64,000 bases of DNA, from NCBI GenBank assembly GCA_907165275.2, contig OU015659.1:7420501-7484500 (forward strand). Reading direction: 5' to 3'. The notes under the pieces are model-generated. The model had not been told where the DNA came from. It did not search any database and saw only the letters and a program-made list of their open reading frames with translations. Below, one piece after another: positions 10,470 to 23,420 of this stretch (within the stretch, counting starts at the first letter, position 1; every line of letters starts with the position of its first letter). A program made the translations under genes and the position numbers. The DNA comes from Zygaena filipendulae (Eukaryota > Arthropoda > Insecta > Lepidoptera > Zygaenidae).

Positions 10470-10790
10470 ATACTTATACTAATATTATAAATGCGAAAAT
10501 GAGATTCTATCCCGGAATTCCCGCGGGAACTCTGAAGCTGCCGCGGGTGAAACCACGGGGAACAGCTGTAGTAGGTATAAAAATGAATCCCTATTTCCCT
10601 TGGTCACGGCATCACGCGTGAACGGCTGAACCAATTTCGCTAATTCTTTTTTGTTTAGTTTGATATTGTGAGAAGAAGAATAGAACAAGCTTGGAGTTCC
10701 TGCGGTAATTCCGAAACACACGCCGGTGAATCTCCAAAACGGTTGAACCGGTTTTTGCGGGACTTTCTCTGCTTATTATATAGCTGATCT
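10470..10790 (-). repeat. Composite of family A (10470-10575) and family C (10575-10790)
   Basis: The first part is an internally deleted family A on the minus strand: ACTAATATTATAAATGCGAA joins directly to ATCCCGGAATTCCCGCGGGA and GGGTGAAACCACGGGG. The second part is family C: AATCCCTATTTCCCTTGGTC, CGCGTGAACGGCTGAACC, AATTTCGCTAATTC and CACGCCGGTGAATCTCC. The ORFs crossing it are frames through repeat sequence. Confidence 0.75.
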
Positions 10791-11690
10791 TACCGGAAGG
10801 TTACCGAATACAAGGAAATCTGTAGGTCACAGTGTTGTACGGGTTCACTTTGCTTCCAACCTTTACTCCAAACATAACAAAATTATGTTCCATATAAGTA
10901 TTCTATAGTATCTAATAAAACGATTATAGAAAATAACGGGGTCAAAATGGCATAAGATAACTGAAAAAGTAAATAACCGTAAGACGTGAAGGTATTATTG
11001 GTTGAAGAAAGAGAAACATCGTAATGCCGACCATTTAAAATTGTTTATTTTACGAGGAAAGTCTATATGGCGGGAATATGATGAGTCATTGAACGTTCAT
11101 TTCAAGATGGTTTCGCTCTGCCGATTTCAACAAGCGTTGAGTTAACGAGACAAATATTTACTGTAAAAAGTACACGTATAATACAATATTTTCTCAAGGC
11201 TTTCAGAGTGAAAAAAACACGCACATTCTTATTTGAGTCTCGAAATTATTACAATAATATTTTAGGTCGGGCATAAATCAAGTGTGTGCACAAAGAAAAA
11301 TACGGTCGTTTCGTAATGACGTGAAATAACTTTGGTGTTAACATCTGTTGTAATGTATTTAAAGCTAACTAAATTTTATTAAATTCGCTCGGGAGCCAAC
11401 AGACTAAGTAGAAAATTTAAAGTAGGGCAAAAGAACTCCGATTGAGTGAATACTTTGTCATGTAACAATGTAATTAGCTCCTGCCTGTTCACTGCATGGC
11501 CCTTAACTTGTAACGAATTCTTTATCTCACCAGAGTTTACATTTTGTTAAATATAAATTCTCTACTGAAATAACTCCCTTGCTGCTTTATCAGCTAAATA
11601 TTAAACACACAAGTTATAAATTCAAATTCTTTGGAAGATTTTGCAATTCGTAATAGGTAACAAAATATTGCCAAATTTAAGTTTATCGGT
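10791..11690. other. Intergenic, no gene seen
   Basis: No exon or known repeat recognised. Confidence 0.4.
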
Positions 11691-11693
11691 GTA

Positions 11694-11937
11694 GACACAC
11701 GGCAGTGTGTCAGCCAAGTTCGCAAAACAAAAGGTGACACATCAACTATGGGCTATAATTACACGAACCATTTCGGACACACGGCAGTGTGTCAGCCAAG
11801 TTCGTAATGGAAAAAGGTGACACACCAACCATGGGCTATAATTACACGAACCATTTTGGACACACGGCAGTGTATCAGCGAAGTTTGTAAAGCAAAAGGG
11901 TGACACGCCTGACATGGGTACACGGACCATTTCAGGT
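11694..11937. repeat. Three-unit tandem repeat, period 82-83 bp
   Basis: Units start with GACACACGGCAGTGT at 11694, 11776 and 11859, and each ends with a form of ACACGAACCATTT. Units 1 and 2 are close to identical; unit 3 is more diverged and slightly shorter. A minus-strand ORF reads the same sequence repeatedly and is not evidence of a gene. Confidence 0.9.
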
Positions 11938-14632
11938 CACTTTCGAATCCCCTCACCCCCCATAATCTTATATTCTTTACACTTAAAATTTTGTGTGTCT
12001 ATTAAGACCGTCTTCTGATTATCAAATCTTAAGTTTCAATTCAAAATATCTCTCACCATTCACTCTTCATTGGACTAATAACTTCTGAAAGTCACTATTT
12101 TTATCACACTCATTAAATGTTAGACTACTTCCAGGTGACTTAGGTATAAGATTGGTGATATGGCAAATTTAAAATATTAATATTTGTTTATTGACTTATT
12201 CGACAAAGAGCAAGCTAAATAATAAAGATCATAACAAATTTTCTTTTTTACTGAAGAAAATTATACGTGGCAGGGTCCTATGATTTATAGAACTTCGAAA
12301 GAACTTGGTACCTATCCGCAATTAGATGTCATTTCTTTTTAGCGATACCGGCAATGGCCTAGCGTGATTTTTGGTGCGAACTTGGCTCTCTTTTATATTT
12401 ATGTGTTTGTTGGATATATGAGTAAATGTTTGTGAAACTCGATATATACAAGTACTGCGCAGAGTTAACGAATATCTATAACGAATGTCAGACCCCTAAC
12501 GATGTTTGGGTTTAGCTTTCGCTGTATGGTTGAGGGTAGTTAGTGACGGCAGCCTCGGGTCTTGTCACATGTTTATTTCACAGATTGTGAGGTTTTAACT
12601 TGAGATTGTTCACCAGTTTGGAGAGCGGTAGGTAAGGGCGTAGCTAGGATGAATAAGTAGGACGAACAAAGCGATTCTTATACACTGTATCAGTATATAA
12701 TAATAATATTATGTACATTATGTATTTTTAAATATTGGTAGGTAGGTAAAACTATTCGCAGTAAATTTCTTTCAAATTCAACAGATAAATGTAGATTATT
12801 ATAAAACTATTAAAAAAAAATTATATTGGAAGATTATGAAACCCAGATTTGCAATGTATCAACAATCACTTTGCAAAACATAATATACTTTTTCAGTTAA
12901 TTAAACTGGTTATATTGCAATTTTATGGTTTTAATTTAATACACTCTGTATGAGAAATAGCTATTATTGATTATATAAAGTTTGTGAGTTTGTGAGGTTG
13001 TAGGGGGTAATCTCTGGATCTACTGAATCGACTTTGAAAAATCTTTTACTAATAGAAAGCCACGTTATTTGTGAGTGTCTTGTAACTGCGGGTGTAGTAC
13101 CGCGTGTAATATTGTTTAATTTATGTTTTCTTTCGCAGAAGCAAAGAAACAGCTTCACGTCATTAGCCATTAGATCTTTATTTAATCATCTTGAGATCAT
13201 CTCTCATATTAAGATCTATATAAATTCATTTAACTCATCATAAGTATTTTACTGAGGAAAAAATCACAAAACTTCGTGGTTGGTAAAATGTAGTTTAACC
13301 TTCTTTTTACCCGACTACGGTGTAGCAAAAAGGAGGGTTATGATTTTGAATGATTTTTAATATCAATAGTTAAAAGCATACGAAAGCACCAACAAAAGAA
13401 AAGAAGAATCTAGCGTGGTAAATTTTTTGCGACATCAGGCACAGGTTGTCTGCTATATAAAAGAGAAATAGAACAGTTTGCGTACAGTAAGCTTTTCCAT
13501 AGTCTCGTTATCACCGAGCGCAGTCGAGGCGAGGCGAGGCGCCTGCTCATTCGCGGGACACAATCGAGACATTCGTCCGGTAGCTTGCAAAGAGTATATA
13601 ACCACTACGTGGTAGCTTGCGTCTGAATACACACGTGGACACGGACTGCGGCGCGCTCGCTGTGTGACGGATATTCGGATAGACATGCACACGGTTGAAA
13701 CTGAACACTTTGCGTACAAAGCGAAAAGTTTGCGTCGAACTGAATGCATGCAGCGGCGATTCCGTTTGTTCACTCAAAAGCTTCGTATTATTTGTCAAGT
13801 TAGAAACTTTCCGCCACCGTTGCTAGCTTAGTTACCTGGTACGGCTTAATTTCCCTTTGATTGTGGTTTGACGAGAATTTCGATTGTATAATTTTAATCT
13901 TTGTTGGCGTTACTTATCGTGATAAAATAGTTTCTTAGAATGTAATGAATGTAGATAGAATTTTTTTTAATAACGATCACATCGAAATCGACTCCTAAAC
14001 GTACTTAATTGAATAAAATTACCTCAATAACATTAGTGGCTCAGCGATGTGGACATTTTCATATCTATATGTATTGTTGGCAAGTGGTTGCGCCCCCGAT
14101 ATCGACTGTTGATCGTGGATTGTGAGTAGAGTGGCGGAGATGAATGACTTTCTAATGAATCGGTCGCCGGAACACAAAGTTCGTTACCGTAATGGATAAC
14201 TCGAGTCTCTGCTCGCTACTCAACACGTCTTTTGGCGATAGATATAGTTAGGTATATTGGTAAATACTTTGCTTACCTACAATTTATTTCCTCCAAGATT
14301 TTGAAATTTCTGATACATGTTTTTTGACTTTTTCAGAATAAAGAGGCACCTGCTTATTACTAATTATTACTACTACCTTTCTATATTTTATTTGAATATA
14401 AAAAAAAACAATAATGTTTGGATTATTATTATCAAACTTCGTCACCTGGTCCTAAACAAGTAGAGATTGTACCAGACTGATATAAAGTGATAATTGATGT
14501 ATACTTCTTTACATATATCTCTGCAAATAACGCTTACCAACCTACTTACCTACTTAACATCCAGACTCAAACTAAACACAAATGTTATTTGCTTAAATGT
14601 CTGATATAGCGCGATATAGCGTAGCCTGCAGT
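11938..14632. other. Intergenic; CpG-rich patch at 13490-13770
   Basis: No supported gene. Positions about 13490-13770 are clearly richer in G+C and CpG than the rest and contain GAGTATATAACCAC, a TATA-like element. Overlapping ORFs on the minus strand have no recognisable domain. This could be a promoter or an untranslated first exon of a gene outside the window, but nothing here proves it. Confidence 0.3.
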
Positions 14633-14810
14633 CAGGGCCCCAATTCACTATGACCAGAACACGTCGCGCTAAGATAACGCGCCAAAAGTATTGTTTTTCC
14701 CAGGCGTTCAAATCTGGAGCGTTTGGAGCGTTTGGAGCGTTTGGAACTATGTTTTTGGTACGCGCGTTATGGGCAAGGAATGTTGTTCGTCATAATGAAA
14801 AAGGGCCCTG
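14633..14810 (+). mobile_element. MITE family H, copy 2 (short)
   Basis: Ends CAGGGCCCCAATTCACTATG and the reverse complement of CATAATGAAAAAGGGCCCTG. The centre contains three tandem GGAGCGTTT units. At 178 bp it is an internally deleted relative of 2788-3052. Confidence 0.8.
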
Positions 14811-14837
14811 CTTCGCTGACCTCTAGATAGACTGTAT

Positions 14838-15035
14838 TTATAGCAAAAAATATGCATAAAAATGTTTGTTTGTTCCTATTTTATGCGCTGCCGTGCCTTT
14901 CATCCAATTGCGATAAAACTTTGTTAACCTATTATTTGCACTTGCGTGAAGGTTATATAAGCAGAGTAAATTAGGAGTTCCTGTGGGAATTCTGAAACAT
15001 ACGCGGGTGGAACCGCGGTCACAGCGAGTCAACCT
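14838..15035 (-). repeat. Dispersed repeat, family C-like fragment
   Basis: Contains TAGGAGTTCCTGTGGGAATT, CTGAAACATACGCGGGTGGA and ACCGCGGTCACAGC, the palindromic end of the A/C families, preceded by a poorly matching body. Confidence 0.6.
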
Positions 15036-17825
15036 ACCTAAAATAAACTGTACTAATATTAAACCGTAGTATTTCGTCGTTTCGTACTTATTAGGTATTA
15101 AGATGTGGTGGTTGTGTGCTTGATAATCTCACATGAAGAATTTTGCTCATATTTTAAGCGAGTGAACGAGAAGTGGCGTATTATGTCGCGTCAGACAGGT
15201 GTCGCTCGCGACGACCGCCTAAATTCATCTCTGCGCTCGCAGGTGCACGCAAACGACGCTCTAATCCGATCCCGACGCCATATGAACTGCGCCCCTGAAT
15301 AATATACCCAGCTCCCGCTGTCACCAACATAGAAAACTCCATTTGTACTTTGTGCTCGCGTAATTCATGTGTTAAACATGTAAATTATTTTATTTTTCGC
15401 CATCTGTTTATTCTAAAGTTCACTAGAGTTTACCTACACACCTATTTATATCGAAATTATTAGATAAGTAGATAATTATGTTCTGTGTTGAAGTTTTTCG
15501 GTCCTTAAATTATGTTCAGAGTTGTTTTGGACCAATAGGAGAAGTACTAATACTACTTACCTAGTTAGACCGTTTTGGGCCTGCTTCGGCCTATCGGTAA
15601 ATCATAGTACTAGGTAGGTGTTTTAATAAAATTAACTATGAAGCGCGTCAAACAAGTATATACCTGGAAGGCACGTTATCTTCGCAGAGATGTATGACCA
15701 CTATTTGTACGTGTGTGCTTGATAATGTAGGTGTGTGTCGGCAGATATCAATCAACCGGCGGCGCCGACTGACGGCCCCCGGGGAAGATGTGTCAATACC
15801 ATTTTTTTCAGTTTGTTGAAGACACTTATATTTTACCATAGTCATAATAATAGAATCAATTGCCGTGCCTTAGTTTTGAAGAAACTCAAAAATGGCTGAA
15901 CTGATTAATTTTTTAATTTTTTTATGCCCGCAATTTGATAATTCAATGATAAAAATGATATCCTGATGGATAGGTTATGTATCTACTTATTCTGTCCGAA
16001 ACTCCAAACCCTAAACTAATACGGTAATGACGTTCGTTACTTACCGCATTAGGTAAGTAAACTTTCATCAACACACTTCCACACTCTATACCTACAGCAA
16101 AACACTTTCAACGGAAACAAATTACGGCGTGTTTCTTGTTCTATTAGTCTTAAACACAGACATAATATTATTGTTCAATTAAGAAATTCCCGCAGAAACT
16201 CTTCATATCAGGATGAAAGTAACCTGACTCCTATTCTAAGACCTAAACTACTCGTAACTATAGAAACCAAATATATCTACCTATATGTATTGTATGTAGC
16301 TCCCTATCAGTGAAATAAGTAATTTTTTTTATCGGTGCTTTTTATTTTCAAATTAAACGGATACTTAACTTTATACTTCCTCGAAACACCGATCAAGCTC
16401 TTCGTTGCTTATGAAGAATGTTCTGAAATCCAAAGAGTTGCTCTGGATTAATTTCGCAACTATGCTGAGTTTTCAATAAACCCAGCCTTAGGTACCAACG
16501 TATAAGAATATGTAATTATTTTGGGCTTTTACATTCTAATAAATACCTTATTGTATAATTCTACAGTAAGTAGTATATATATGGCTCATGTAGCTCTGGT
16601 TGGGTTGACGATGAATTGTAGGAAAATGAAAGTCATCGGACGCTCATTTCGATTTGTTGCCGCGCCATCGGATTTTACTGGGGCGCAGCTAGTGGAGCGA
16701 CTGTCGTAAACCCGCTGTATAGACTACTAATTGTTTGGCTCAGTGGTTCCTGTCTTCTTTATTGACCTAGCTGATTGATGGTCAAACACACATATTATAG
16801 ATCTGGGTTTTACTATTTATCTTTTATTTTTCTATGAGCAAATCTGTTGCGTTTTTCTTCTGAATAGTGTTGATAACTAGATATATATTATGTATGTACA
16901 TAAATAAGTATTAAAAAAACTACTCTTACTAAGTTTTTTATGTTTATTTAGGACTGGTACTAACTAGCTCTCATAGTAAATATAACATCGGTATGGTCTA
17001 ATTGTATTGTAAGAAATATTGATAGTATGGAAAAATAGAAAATTTTATTAAAGCGTAATTGGTAGAGTCTGAATAATTAAGAGAGTTCGTATTAAAAATG
17101 TAGTAAAGTAACGTAGGTAGGTACCTAATAATAGGAAAAAAAAATATTAGTATTAATAATATGAGCAGATAGATACTCCTACAAATTCCAACTTTAGATA
17201 ATATAATGTTTAGTATTCGAGGATAATGGCATTAGCTATTAATACAATTATTGTTAGTAAAGTTCTTGTCTGGATCCCTCGACCCTTTGAATGAGTCCAC
17301 ACAAACGGAATAATAACATGAATTTACATGAGAGTTACACCTGAATAATATTCTGTATGTAATTATGTTTGTCCAACAACGGCTGGCCTCAGCCATGGCC
17401 GGAAGTTGGCCTGTGTAAGTACTCAGATAATTAGAATCTCCAACTTGAGCCATTAGAAGGTTAACTAATGAACATCAGTTAAATCGGATCAAGTTTATTT
17501 GCGCTGCAAGCGATTTTCGATTCGACGACTTTAATCTTGCTCCACACGATTTACTTGGGGAGAGCCACCAGCTTCTGTTTTCCCTGAAATTTATGAACTG
17601 AATGCACAGGTAGTACCTATTTTTCTTCTTCTTACCGTTTCGTACTTTGGTCTCTTTGGTTAGAAGTCTTTGTGATTAGTATCTACTAATATAATATGTT
17701 TGTAATGTTTTTTCAGTTAATTTATTATTAACTACCGATCTTATAATATTATTGTTCCGCTTATCCTGTTATAACTTATACTTTAAGCCTTGTAATTTCC
17801 AGATAATTTTGCCACGTCTTATATA
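15036..17825. other. Intergenic, no gene seen
   Basis: AT-rich with a modest GC-rich stretch at 15160-15300. ORFs of about 60-73 codons occur on both strands, without recognisable domains or convincing splice partners. Confidence 0.4.
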
Positions 17826-17953
17826 ACACTAGTTGTGTCCCGCGGTTTCACCCGCGTAAGTTCCCGAATTCCTACAGATACTATTTTTTCTAAAATATGA
17901 TGATCGGTTGAAAGATAATAGACAGACAGACATTGCATTTATAATATTAGATC
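17826..17953 (+). repeat. Dispersed repeat family A, internally deleted
   Basis: CACTAGTTGTGTCCCGCGGT, TTCACCCGCG, then directly GATGATCGGTTGAAAG, AGACAGACAGACATTGCATT and TATAATATTAG. The middle (GATAAAAAGTA and the CCCCTG part) is missing. Confidence 0.8.
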
Positions 17954-19737
17954 AGATTGAAGCACTTACTAATAAAGCGGCGAAACGGAAAACTTAATTA
18001 ATAGACCTGCTGCATGCTGAATAATAAAAAGGCGCTTCAAAAAAAAAAGGGAAATATGCCTGAATATAGAACCTTATGAAAAGTTGTTAAAATCTATTTT
18101 CTGTTTTCCTAACTGTTGCGAATTCATGACAAAAATATGATATTTTTATTCCATCTAGCAAACGTCGGTAAGCTTTCGCCTGTGCACCTGGGTCCTTCCT
18201 GCGTCGTAGATGGCACACTTTGCTCTTATTGTGTGACAATTTTCACCGGCTTTTCGAATTATCAAAACAATAACAATACCGGATCGATAAAACGAAGCTA
18301 TATTTAAACACTTTGTCCAAATATATTTTAGACGTCTCCTTTTATTAAAACAAACAAAAATTAATCACGTCGTCCTAAGTAGGTCTATCTATAGTGTCAT
18401 AAAGATCCGTTTGTTAGAGAATAACATTAAGAAAATTGCAAGAAACCCTTGGAGGCAATAAGCAATAGAAATCGTTTGCTTCGAGCACGAACAATTACTT
18501 TCGGGCTCGGAGACGATCTTTCTTTCCATTCGCTACATACTTATTGGAAACGAAACGACTGCCGTGGATTTAAGTTTTAGAACGAAATTTATTCTACAGT
18601 AGTAACTTAATTGTTTCGCTTGTTCTTTGTTTTGTTACGTGCCAATGTTTAAGTTTTCAAGTACGTATAAAATGGGTTTTCTCTTTAGATTTGTTTGTTT
18701 AGGATGTTATAGTACTATGATAGTATTAAGGATAGAACAATCTCACTCAACTCTTACGAGCCGTAGTTAATATTCATATACGCCGGCTAAACTAATTAAC
18801 ATTTAATTCGCTATCTAAAGTCTCTGCTTCTCTTATAAATATCTAGCATTCCAGCTGTTGTAGCAACTAGTCTAAATGAAAACGAAATTAAGTACAATCA
18901 TTATTGTTTCGTTTCTGCAACTTTTCACAAATTACTTACGTGGATAGTTCAACCTAATATCAGACACATGTCATACCTGGGTAGGTCGGGGACGTGCCAA
19001 CTGCCGACCTCTTCCTCCCCTGGGGCCAGGTACCGTGATCACGCACTCATAAATGTCACCCTTTCTCCTACATGTATGCACACCAGCATTACTGCGAGTT
19101 GTCAGGTACAAGCCCCTCTAATCGATTCGTTAATACTCACAACGCAATACACAGGTTAACCTTGTTCATTTCCCTTTATAGACACGCCGTCACATCAGTG
19201 CCCAAACAGTAATTAAGCCAAATAGAAATTTTAAACTGAATTTCGTAATTAATCAATCGACCCCTGACGAGTTTTGCAATTTGCAATTAAAATTTTACTT
19301 GTGTTTTAGTCAAACGAATTCCGGTATCAAAACTATCGGATATATTCGTTCGCAAAACTTGTAGAGGGGGCGATGAGGGAGACGATACGCAAATATTGTA
19401 GACATTTCAATACTGCGTGTAGACCTATTTGAATCGCGAAAGAGTTTACGGGTCACCGGTCGCCTCTACCTATGACTGTTGAAAGGTTTTACTAAAAGAA
19501 AAACGTCGTGATTGTAGTTCGACTGAAATATTTATGTGGTTCAATTGTTATTCTTTTGTATATAAAGAGTTATGCTTATTATAGAGCAAGAAAAAATGGT
19601 GAGTCAATTATATTTGGTTTTAAAATAAAACTGTCGGATTGTATAAAACACAGAGTGTACTTTTTGTACCTTTTTTAGCCAACAATGGAAATGTCGTATA
19701 AGAAGATGGCAACGCAAAATTGCGTACACACACAGTA
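17954..19737. other. Intergenic, no gene seen
   Basis: No supported coding or RNA feature. Confidence 0.4.
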
Positions 19738-20090
19738 GGGTAGTTTCCGGGGTATGAAAATCAAAATTCTGTTTAGTCCGTCACGCGCGTCAGTCAGATA
19801 ATAAAAAAATAATAGACACGTATTTTTTGCTTTTTTAAATTATTGAAAAAATACTAAGATAAAATGCATCAAAGTTTAGGAGGCTCTTGACGTCATAACC
19901 TCGTGTTTATATGTAATATTATATTATCTGTGATACACTATAGCACGGCGTGGCGTTACGCGACATTTCGATTTAATGTATCTCCGTTATTTTTTCATTA
20001 CCTCGTAAAAAATTAAAAAAATACGTCTCCAATGTTTTTTATAATTAATCTACAAGACGGACTAAAAATTAAAATTTAGTTGACAAGCCC
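19738..20090. mobile_element. Possible MITE (family J)
   Basis: TTTAGTCCGTC at 19771-19781 is mirrored by GACGGACTAAA at 20056-20066, and the outer flanks (AAATCAAAATTCTG and TTAAAATTTAGTTGACAAG) pair loosely. The roughly 350-bp interior is non-coding. There is only one copy in the window and no clear target duplication. Confidence 0.45.
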
Positions 20091-20188
20091 ATTTTTTATA
20101 AGCTTACCTACTACTGTTTTTTTAAGCCTAGAAAGATTGTTTTCTACGCCTAATTAAATTTGTAGATTTTCGGTTAGTTTTCAAAATT

Positions 20189-20690
20189 TATACTAGCTGT
20201 TCCCATTTTAACCACGTTAATTTTGGAGTTCCCGCAAGAGTTCTGGGATAAAAAGTCCTTTTCTGTACTCCTGAAAACGTGTATGAAAAATTTTGCGATG
20301 ATCGGTTAAGTAGTTAAGACATAAAAGCATAAATTCGCATTTCTGATATAAGGGATACGTAGTACCTATTCAATCCCTACTGATATTATAAATGCGAAAG
20401 TAACTCTGTCTGTCTGTTTGTCTGTTATGCTTTCACGTCTTAACGGCTCAACCGATCATCAAGAAATTTTTTACACTCGTTGTTAGAGGTACAGAGAAGG
20501 ACATAGGGTACTTTTTATTCCAGAATTCCTGCGGTAACTACGAAACTAACGCCGATGAAATCTCATGAAATTTTGCATACTCGTTGCCAGGGGTACAGAA
20601 AAGGACATAGGGTACTTTGTATCCCGGAATTCCTGCGGGATCTCCGAGATTTCCGCGGGTGAAACCACGGGGAATAGCTATTAACAAATA
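20189..20690. repeat. Head-on cluster of family A copies
   Basis: A plus-strand copy (about 20189-20350: TACTAGCTGTTCCC, GGGATAAAAAGTC, GATGATCGGTTAAGTAG) is followed by a minus-strand copy (about 20372-20680). The minus copy has its middle section twice: GACATAGGGTACTTT occurs near 20490 and again near 20597, so part of the element was duplicated in tandem. Confidence 0.8.
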
Positions 20691-20934
20691 GGTAGGTTTC
20701 CGGTTAAGAAAGAAATATGTCAATCATCCAACCAAGTGTACACACTACACAAGGGCGTTTGTCGGTTGATAATATACGAAGCAAAGGAGATTGACAGGGT
20801 ATGGACCAAATGCTGCCCAGGAGTAGGACTACCTTGACTGAGTTCCTTGGATTGCTTTATATTGAAAAATTTTTTTTTTTTCAAAATCGGTCCCGGAGAA
20901 AAAAAATTAACGTCAGTTTTGTTTGTACGTTTTA

Positions 20935-21375
20935 CATAGTATGTATGTTCTCCGATTATTCGAAGACGACTGGACCGATTTGGAAAATTCTTTTTTTGGT
21001 TGAAAGGGTATACTCCCGAGGTGGTACCACTGTCATAAGGTCAGGATCTGATGATGGGATATTGGAGAAATGGAGGAAACTTATCAAATATTATAGGCAC
21101 ACCTACCAATTTTGGGTATTTTTTGGAATATTTCATGCATTTGCTTTTGGAAAGCACCATTTACTGAAGTGAAACTAATGATGAAGACCACAGATGACCA
21201 GCGGAACTACTCAATAATAGGTATTTCACAGGTTGCGATTCGATTACTTTAAGGTGGTTGCTGAGCAGTTTATGCTCATCACAGTGCATGTGGTGAAGTG
21301 GAGCTGATAGTGTGTATCAGTAAAACTCCTCAAAAATATACATCCCTCCATCCATCATCGGGAAAAGCATTTATT
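20935..21375 (+). repeat. Repeat family F, third copy (single-block form)
   Basis: CCGATTATTCGAAGACGACT, GGACCGATTTGGAAAATTC, AGGATCTGATGATGGGATAT, TGATGAAGACCACAGATGAC and ATCGGGAAAAGCA follow the order of 5608-6400, but only one internal block of about 270 bp is present. The overlapping 123-codon ORF is a frame through this repeat. Confidence 0.75.
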
Positions 21376-21431
21376 TATTGTTATTGTAATTGAGTATTTA
21401 TTTTTACCCAATAAATAATACCTTTTTTTCC

Positions 21432-22015
21432 CACGACTCCTAGGATGGAATTAGACGCGCTTTATTTTACTGACTAATACTACTATTAGGAACATATTGT
21501 ACTATGTCTACATCCTGGGCAGCACTTGGTCCACCTTCCATGCAAGTTTATTGTTTCCCAATAAATCTCAACAAAAACTTTTTTTTTTTCACGACTCCTG
21601 GGATAGAATTAGGCGCCCTTTATTTTACAAACTTCTACTATCCTAAGGAACATAATTTACTATGTCTACATCCTGGGCAGCACTTGGTCTACCTTCCAAG
21701 CAAGTTTACTGTTTCCCAATAAATCTCAACAAAAACTTTTTTTTTTCACGACTCCTGGGATAGAATTAGATGCGCTTTATTTTACAGACTACTACTACCC
21801 TAAGGAACATAATGTACTATGTCTACATCCTGGGCAGTACTTGGTCCACATTCCATGCAAGTTTATTGTTTCCCAATAAATCTCAACAAAAACTTTTTTT
21901 TTTCACGACTCCTGGGATAGAATTAGATGCGCTTTATTTTACAGACTACTACTACCCTAAGGAACATAATGTACTATGACTTTATTCTGGGCAGCACTTG
22001 GTCCACTCTTCATAC
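21432..22015 (+). repeat. Four-unit tandem repeat, period 157-158 bp
   Basis: CACGACTCCT begins units at 21432, 21590, 21747 and 21904. Each unit contains GGATAGAATTAGATGCGCTT or a variant, CTATGTCTACATCCTGGGCA, TTGTTTCCCAATAAATCTCA, and a poly-T run before the next unit. Units 3 and 4 are the most alike; unit 1 is the most diverged and unit 4 breaks off after GGGCAGCACTTGGTCCACT. Repeated short ORFs reflect the array. Confidence 0.92.
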
Positions 22016-22019
22016 AAAG

Positions 22020-22528
22020 ATTGGCATTGTCCTTTTTAGCAAATTCATAAACTGAATATAGTGCGATGTTGTTTTGTTTATATTGTGAATGGTCCTATTC
22101 GCTAGAAGCGGAAAGCGACACTCTCGTAAATAACGGAGCACACGAAGCGAGCGCGAACAGCGTGAGCACGTCAATGTGATTATTTTCGAGCGAAAGCGAC
22201 TATACGAGATCGGATTGCTGAAATCTCCGCTGGAATGCGGGTTCTGATTTAATCCTCTCGTTTGTAAATTCGTTTTCTACCGAAGTCGACGGCATGATAT
22301 ATCACGCCCTGTAATAGCGGATGTTGGAAACGTTGAGCTAAATGAACGCACACTGCGAGTGTCTAATTACCTGCAATGACACGTAAAGGCATTTAAGCCT
22401 TTCGAATACGAGTATCATAGTCTATAGTATCCCAGTTTACTTTACCACCTTATTGTTCCATTTTCGTTTTCACAATCAAATATCATGTGTTTCCAAAAGC
22501 GTAAATGGGACTTCACCCTACATATTAT
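22020..22528. other. Intergenic, no gene seen
   Basis: A moderately GC-rich stretch (22090-22330) with many GCGA-type words but no recognisable exon. Confidence 0.35.
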
Positions 22529-22740
22529 AATACTAGCTGTCCCGCGCGGTTTCCCCAGCGATAATTTCGAAGTTCCCGCGGGAATTCCGGATTACAATAT
22601 AGCTTCAGCTATCAGGGATAATGTAGCTTCCTAATGGTGAAAGAATTTTTGAAATCGGTCCTGTAGTTTTTGAGTTAAATCGTAAAAACAAACAAACCAA
22701 AAATCAAAATATCTTTCCTCTTTTTTATATTAGTATAGAT
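22529..22740 (+). repeat. Dispersed repeat family D
   Basis: ACTAGCTGTCCCGCGCGGTT, CCCGCGGGAATTCCGG, GATAATGTAGCTTCCTAATG, GTGAAAGAATTTTTGAAATC, GGTCCTGTAGTTTTTGAGTT, a CAAACAAACC run, and tail TTTTTTATATTAGTATAGAT. It shares its head with family A; the body differs. Confidence 0.8.
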
Positions 22741-23129
22741 GTATTTTACAAATCTATACAATGTTAATGGCATGGGCATGTAGAACCTTTTTTTTTCAAT
22801 TCTAAGGCTGCCATCACGTACACACACCCCTTTCAGTTTTTGGGGATGAGTAGGTACTAAAAATCCACATATTTGTTTCTATATTTAAAAATACCTAAGA
22901 GTGCAAATACCGATTTTTTTTGGCTCAACCCTCAATTTCGAAACCATCGGTAACAGGTTCTGTAAGCACTTTCTACACCTTTTCATCCCCTGTGGAGTGG
23001 AATCTCCAGAAGCCCGTACTTCTCACTTTTAGACCCAGCGCTTTGGACTAGGCGTTGATGAATCAGTCGGTCAGTCCAGGACTTGCACTTTTATATCTAA
23101 AGATTACACATTTTTTATCTAACAGCTCA

Positions 23130-23420
23130 TCAAAAACGAATCCCTATTTCCCGTGGTCACGGCATCATGCGGGAACTGCTGGACCAATTTCGCTAATTCT
23201 GTTTTTGTTGTGTTTGTCATTGTAAGAAGAACGTTCTCATCAAAAATTTTTGTTGTTTCTTACGAAACACACGCGGGTGAATCTGCGAAACGGTTGAACC
23301 GATTTGGACGGGACTTTCGCGCTAAATTAGCTGATGTTAGAAGAAGTTGATTAGGCTACTTTGGAATTTCTGCAGGAATTCCTAAACTCACGCGGGTAAA
23401 ACCGCGGGACCTAGCTAGTA
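23130..23420 (+). repeat. Dispersed repeat family C, longest copy
   Basis: AACGAATCCCTATTTCCCGT, GGTCACGGCATCATGCGGGA, GGACCAATTTCGCTAATTCT, CACACGCGGGTGAATCTGCG, AAACGGTTGAACCGATTTGG and the closing CACGCGGGTAAAACCGCGGG. Non-coding. Confidence 0.75.

Noticed and set aside
11694..11937. CRISPR-like array
   Set aside because: Units are contiguous direct repeats without unique spacers, in eukaryotic DNA.
21504..21979. Two similar plus-strand ORFs (72 and 69 codons)
   Set aside because: Frames through a 157-bp tandem array; they repeat because the DNA repeats.
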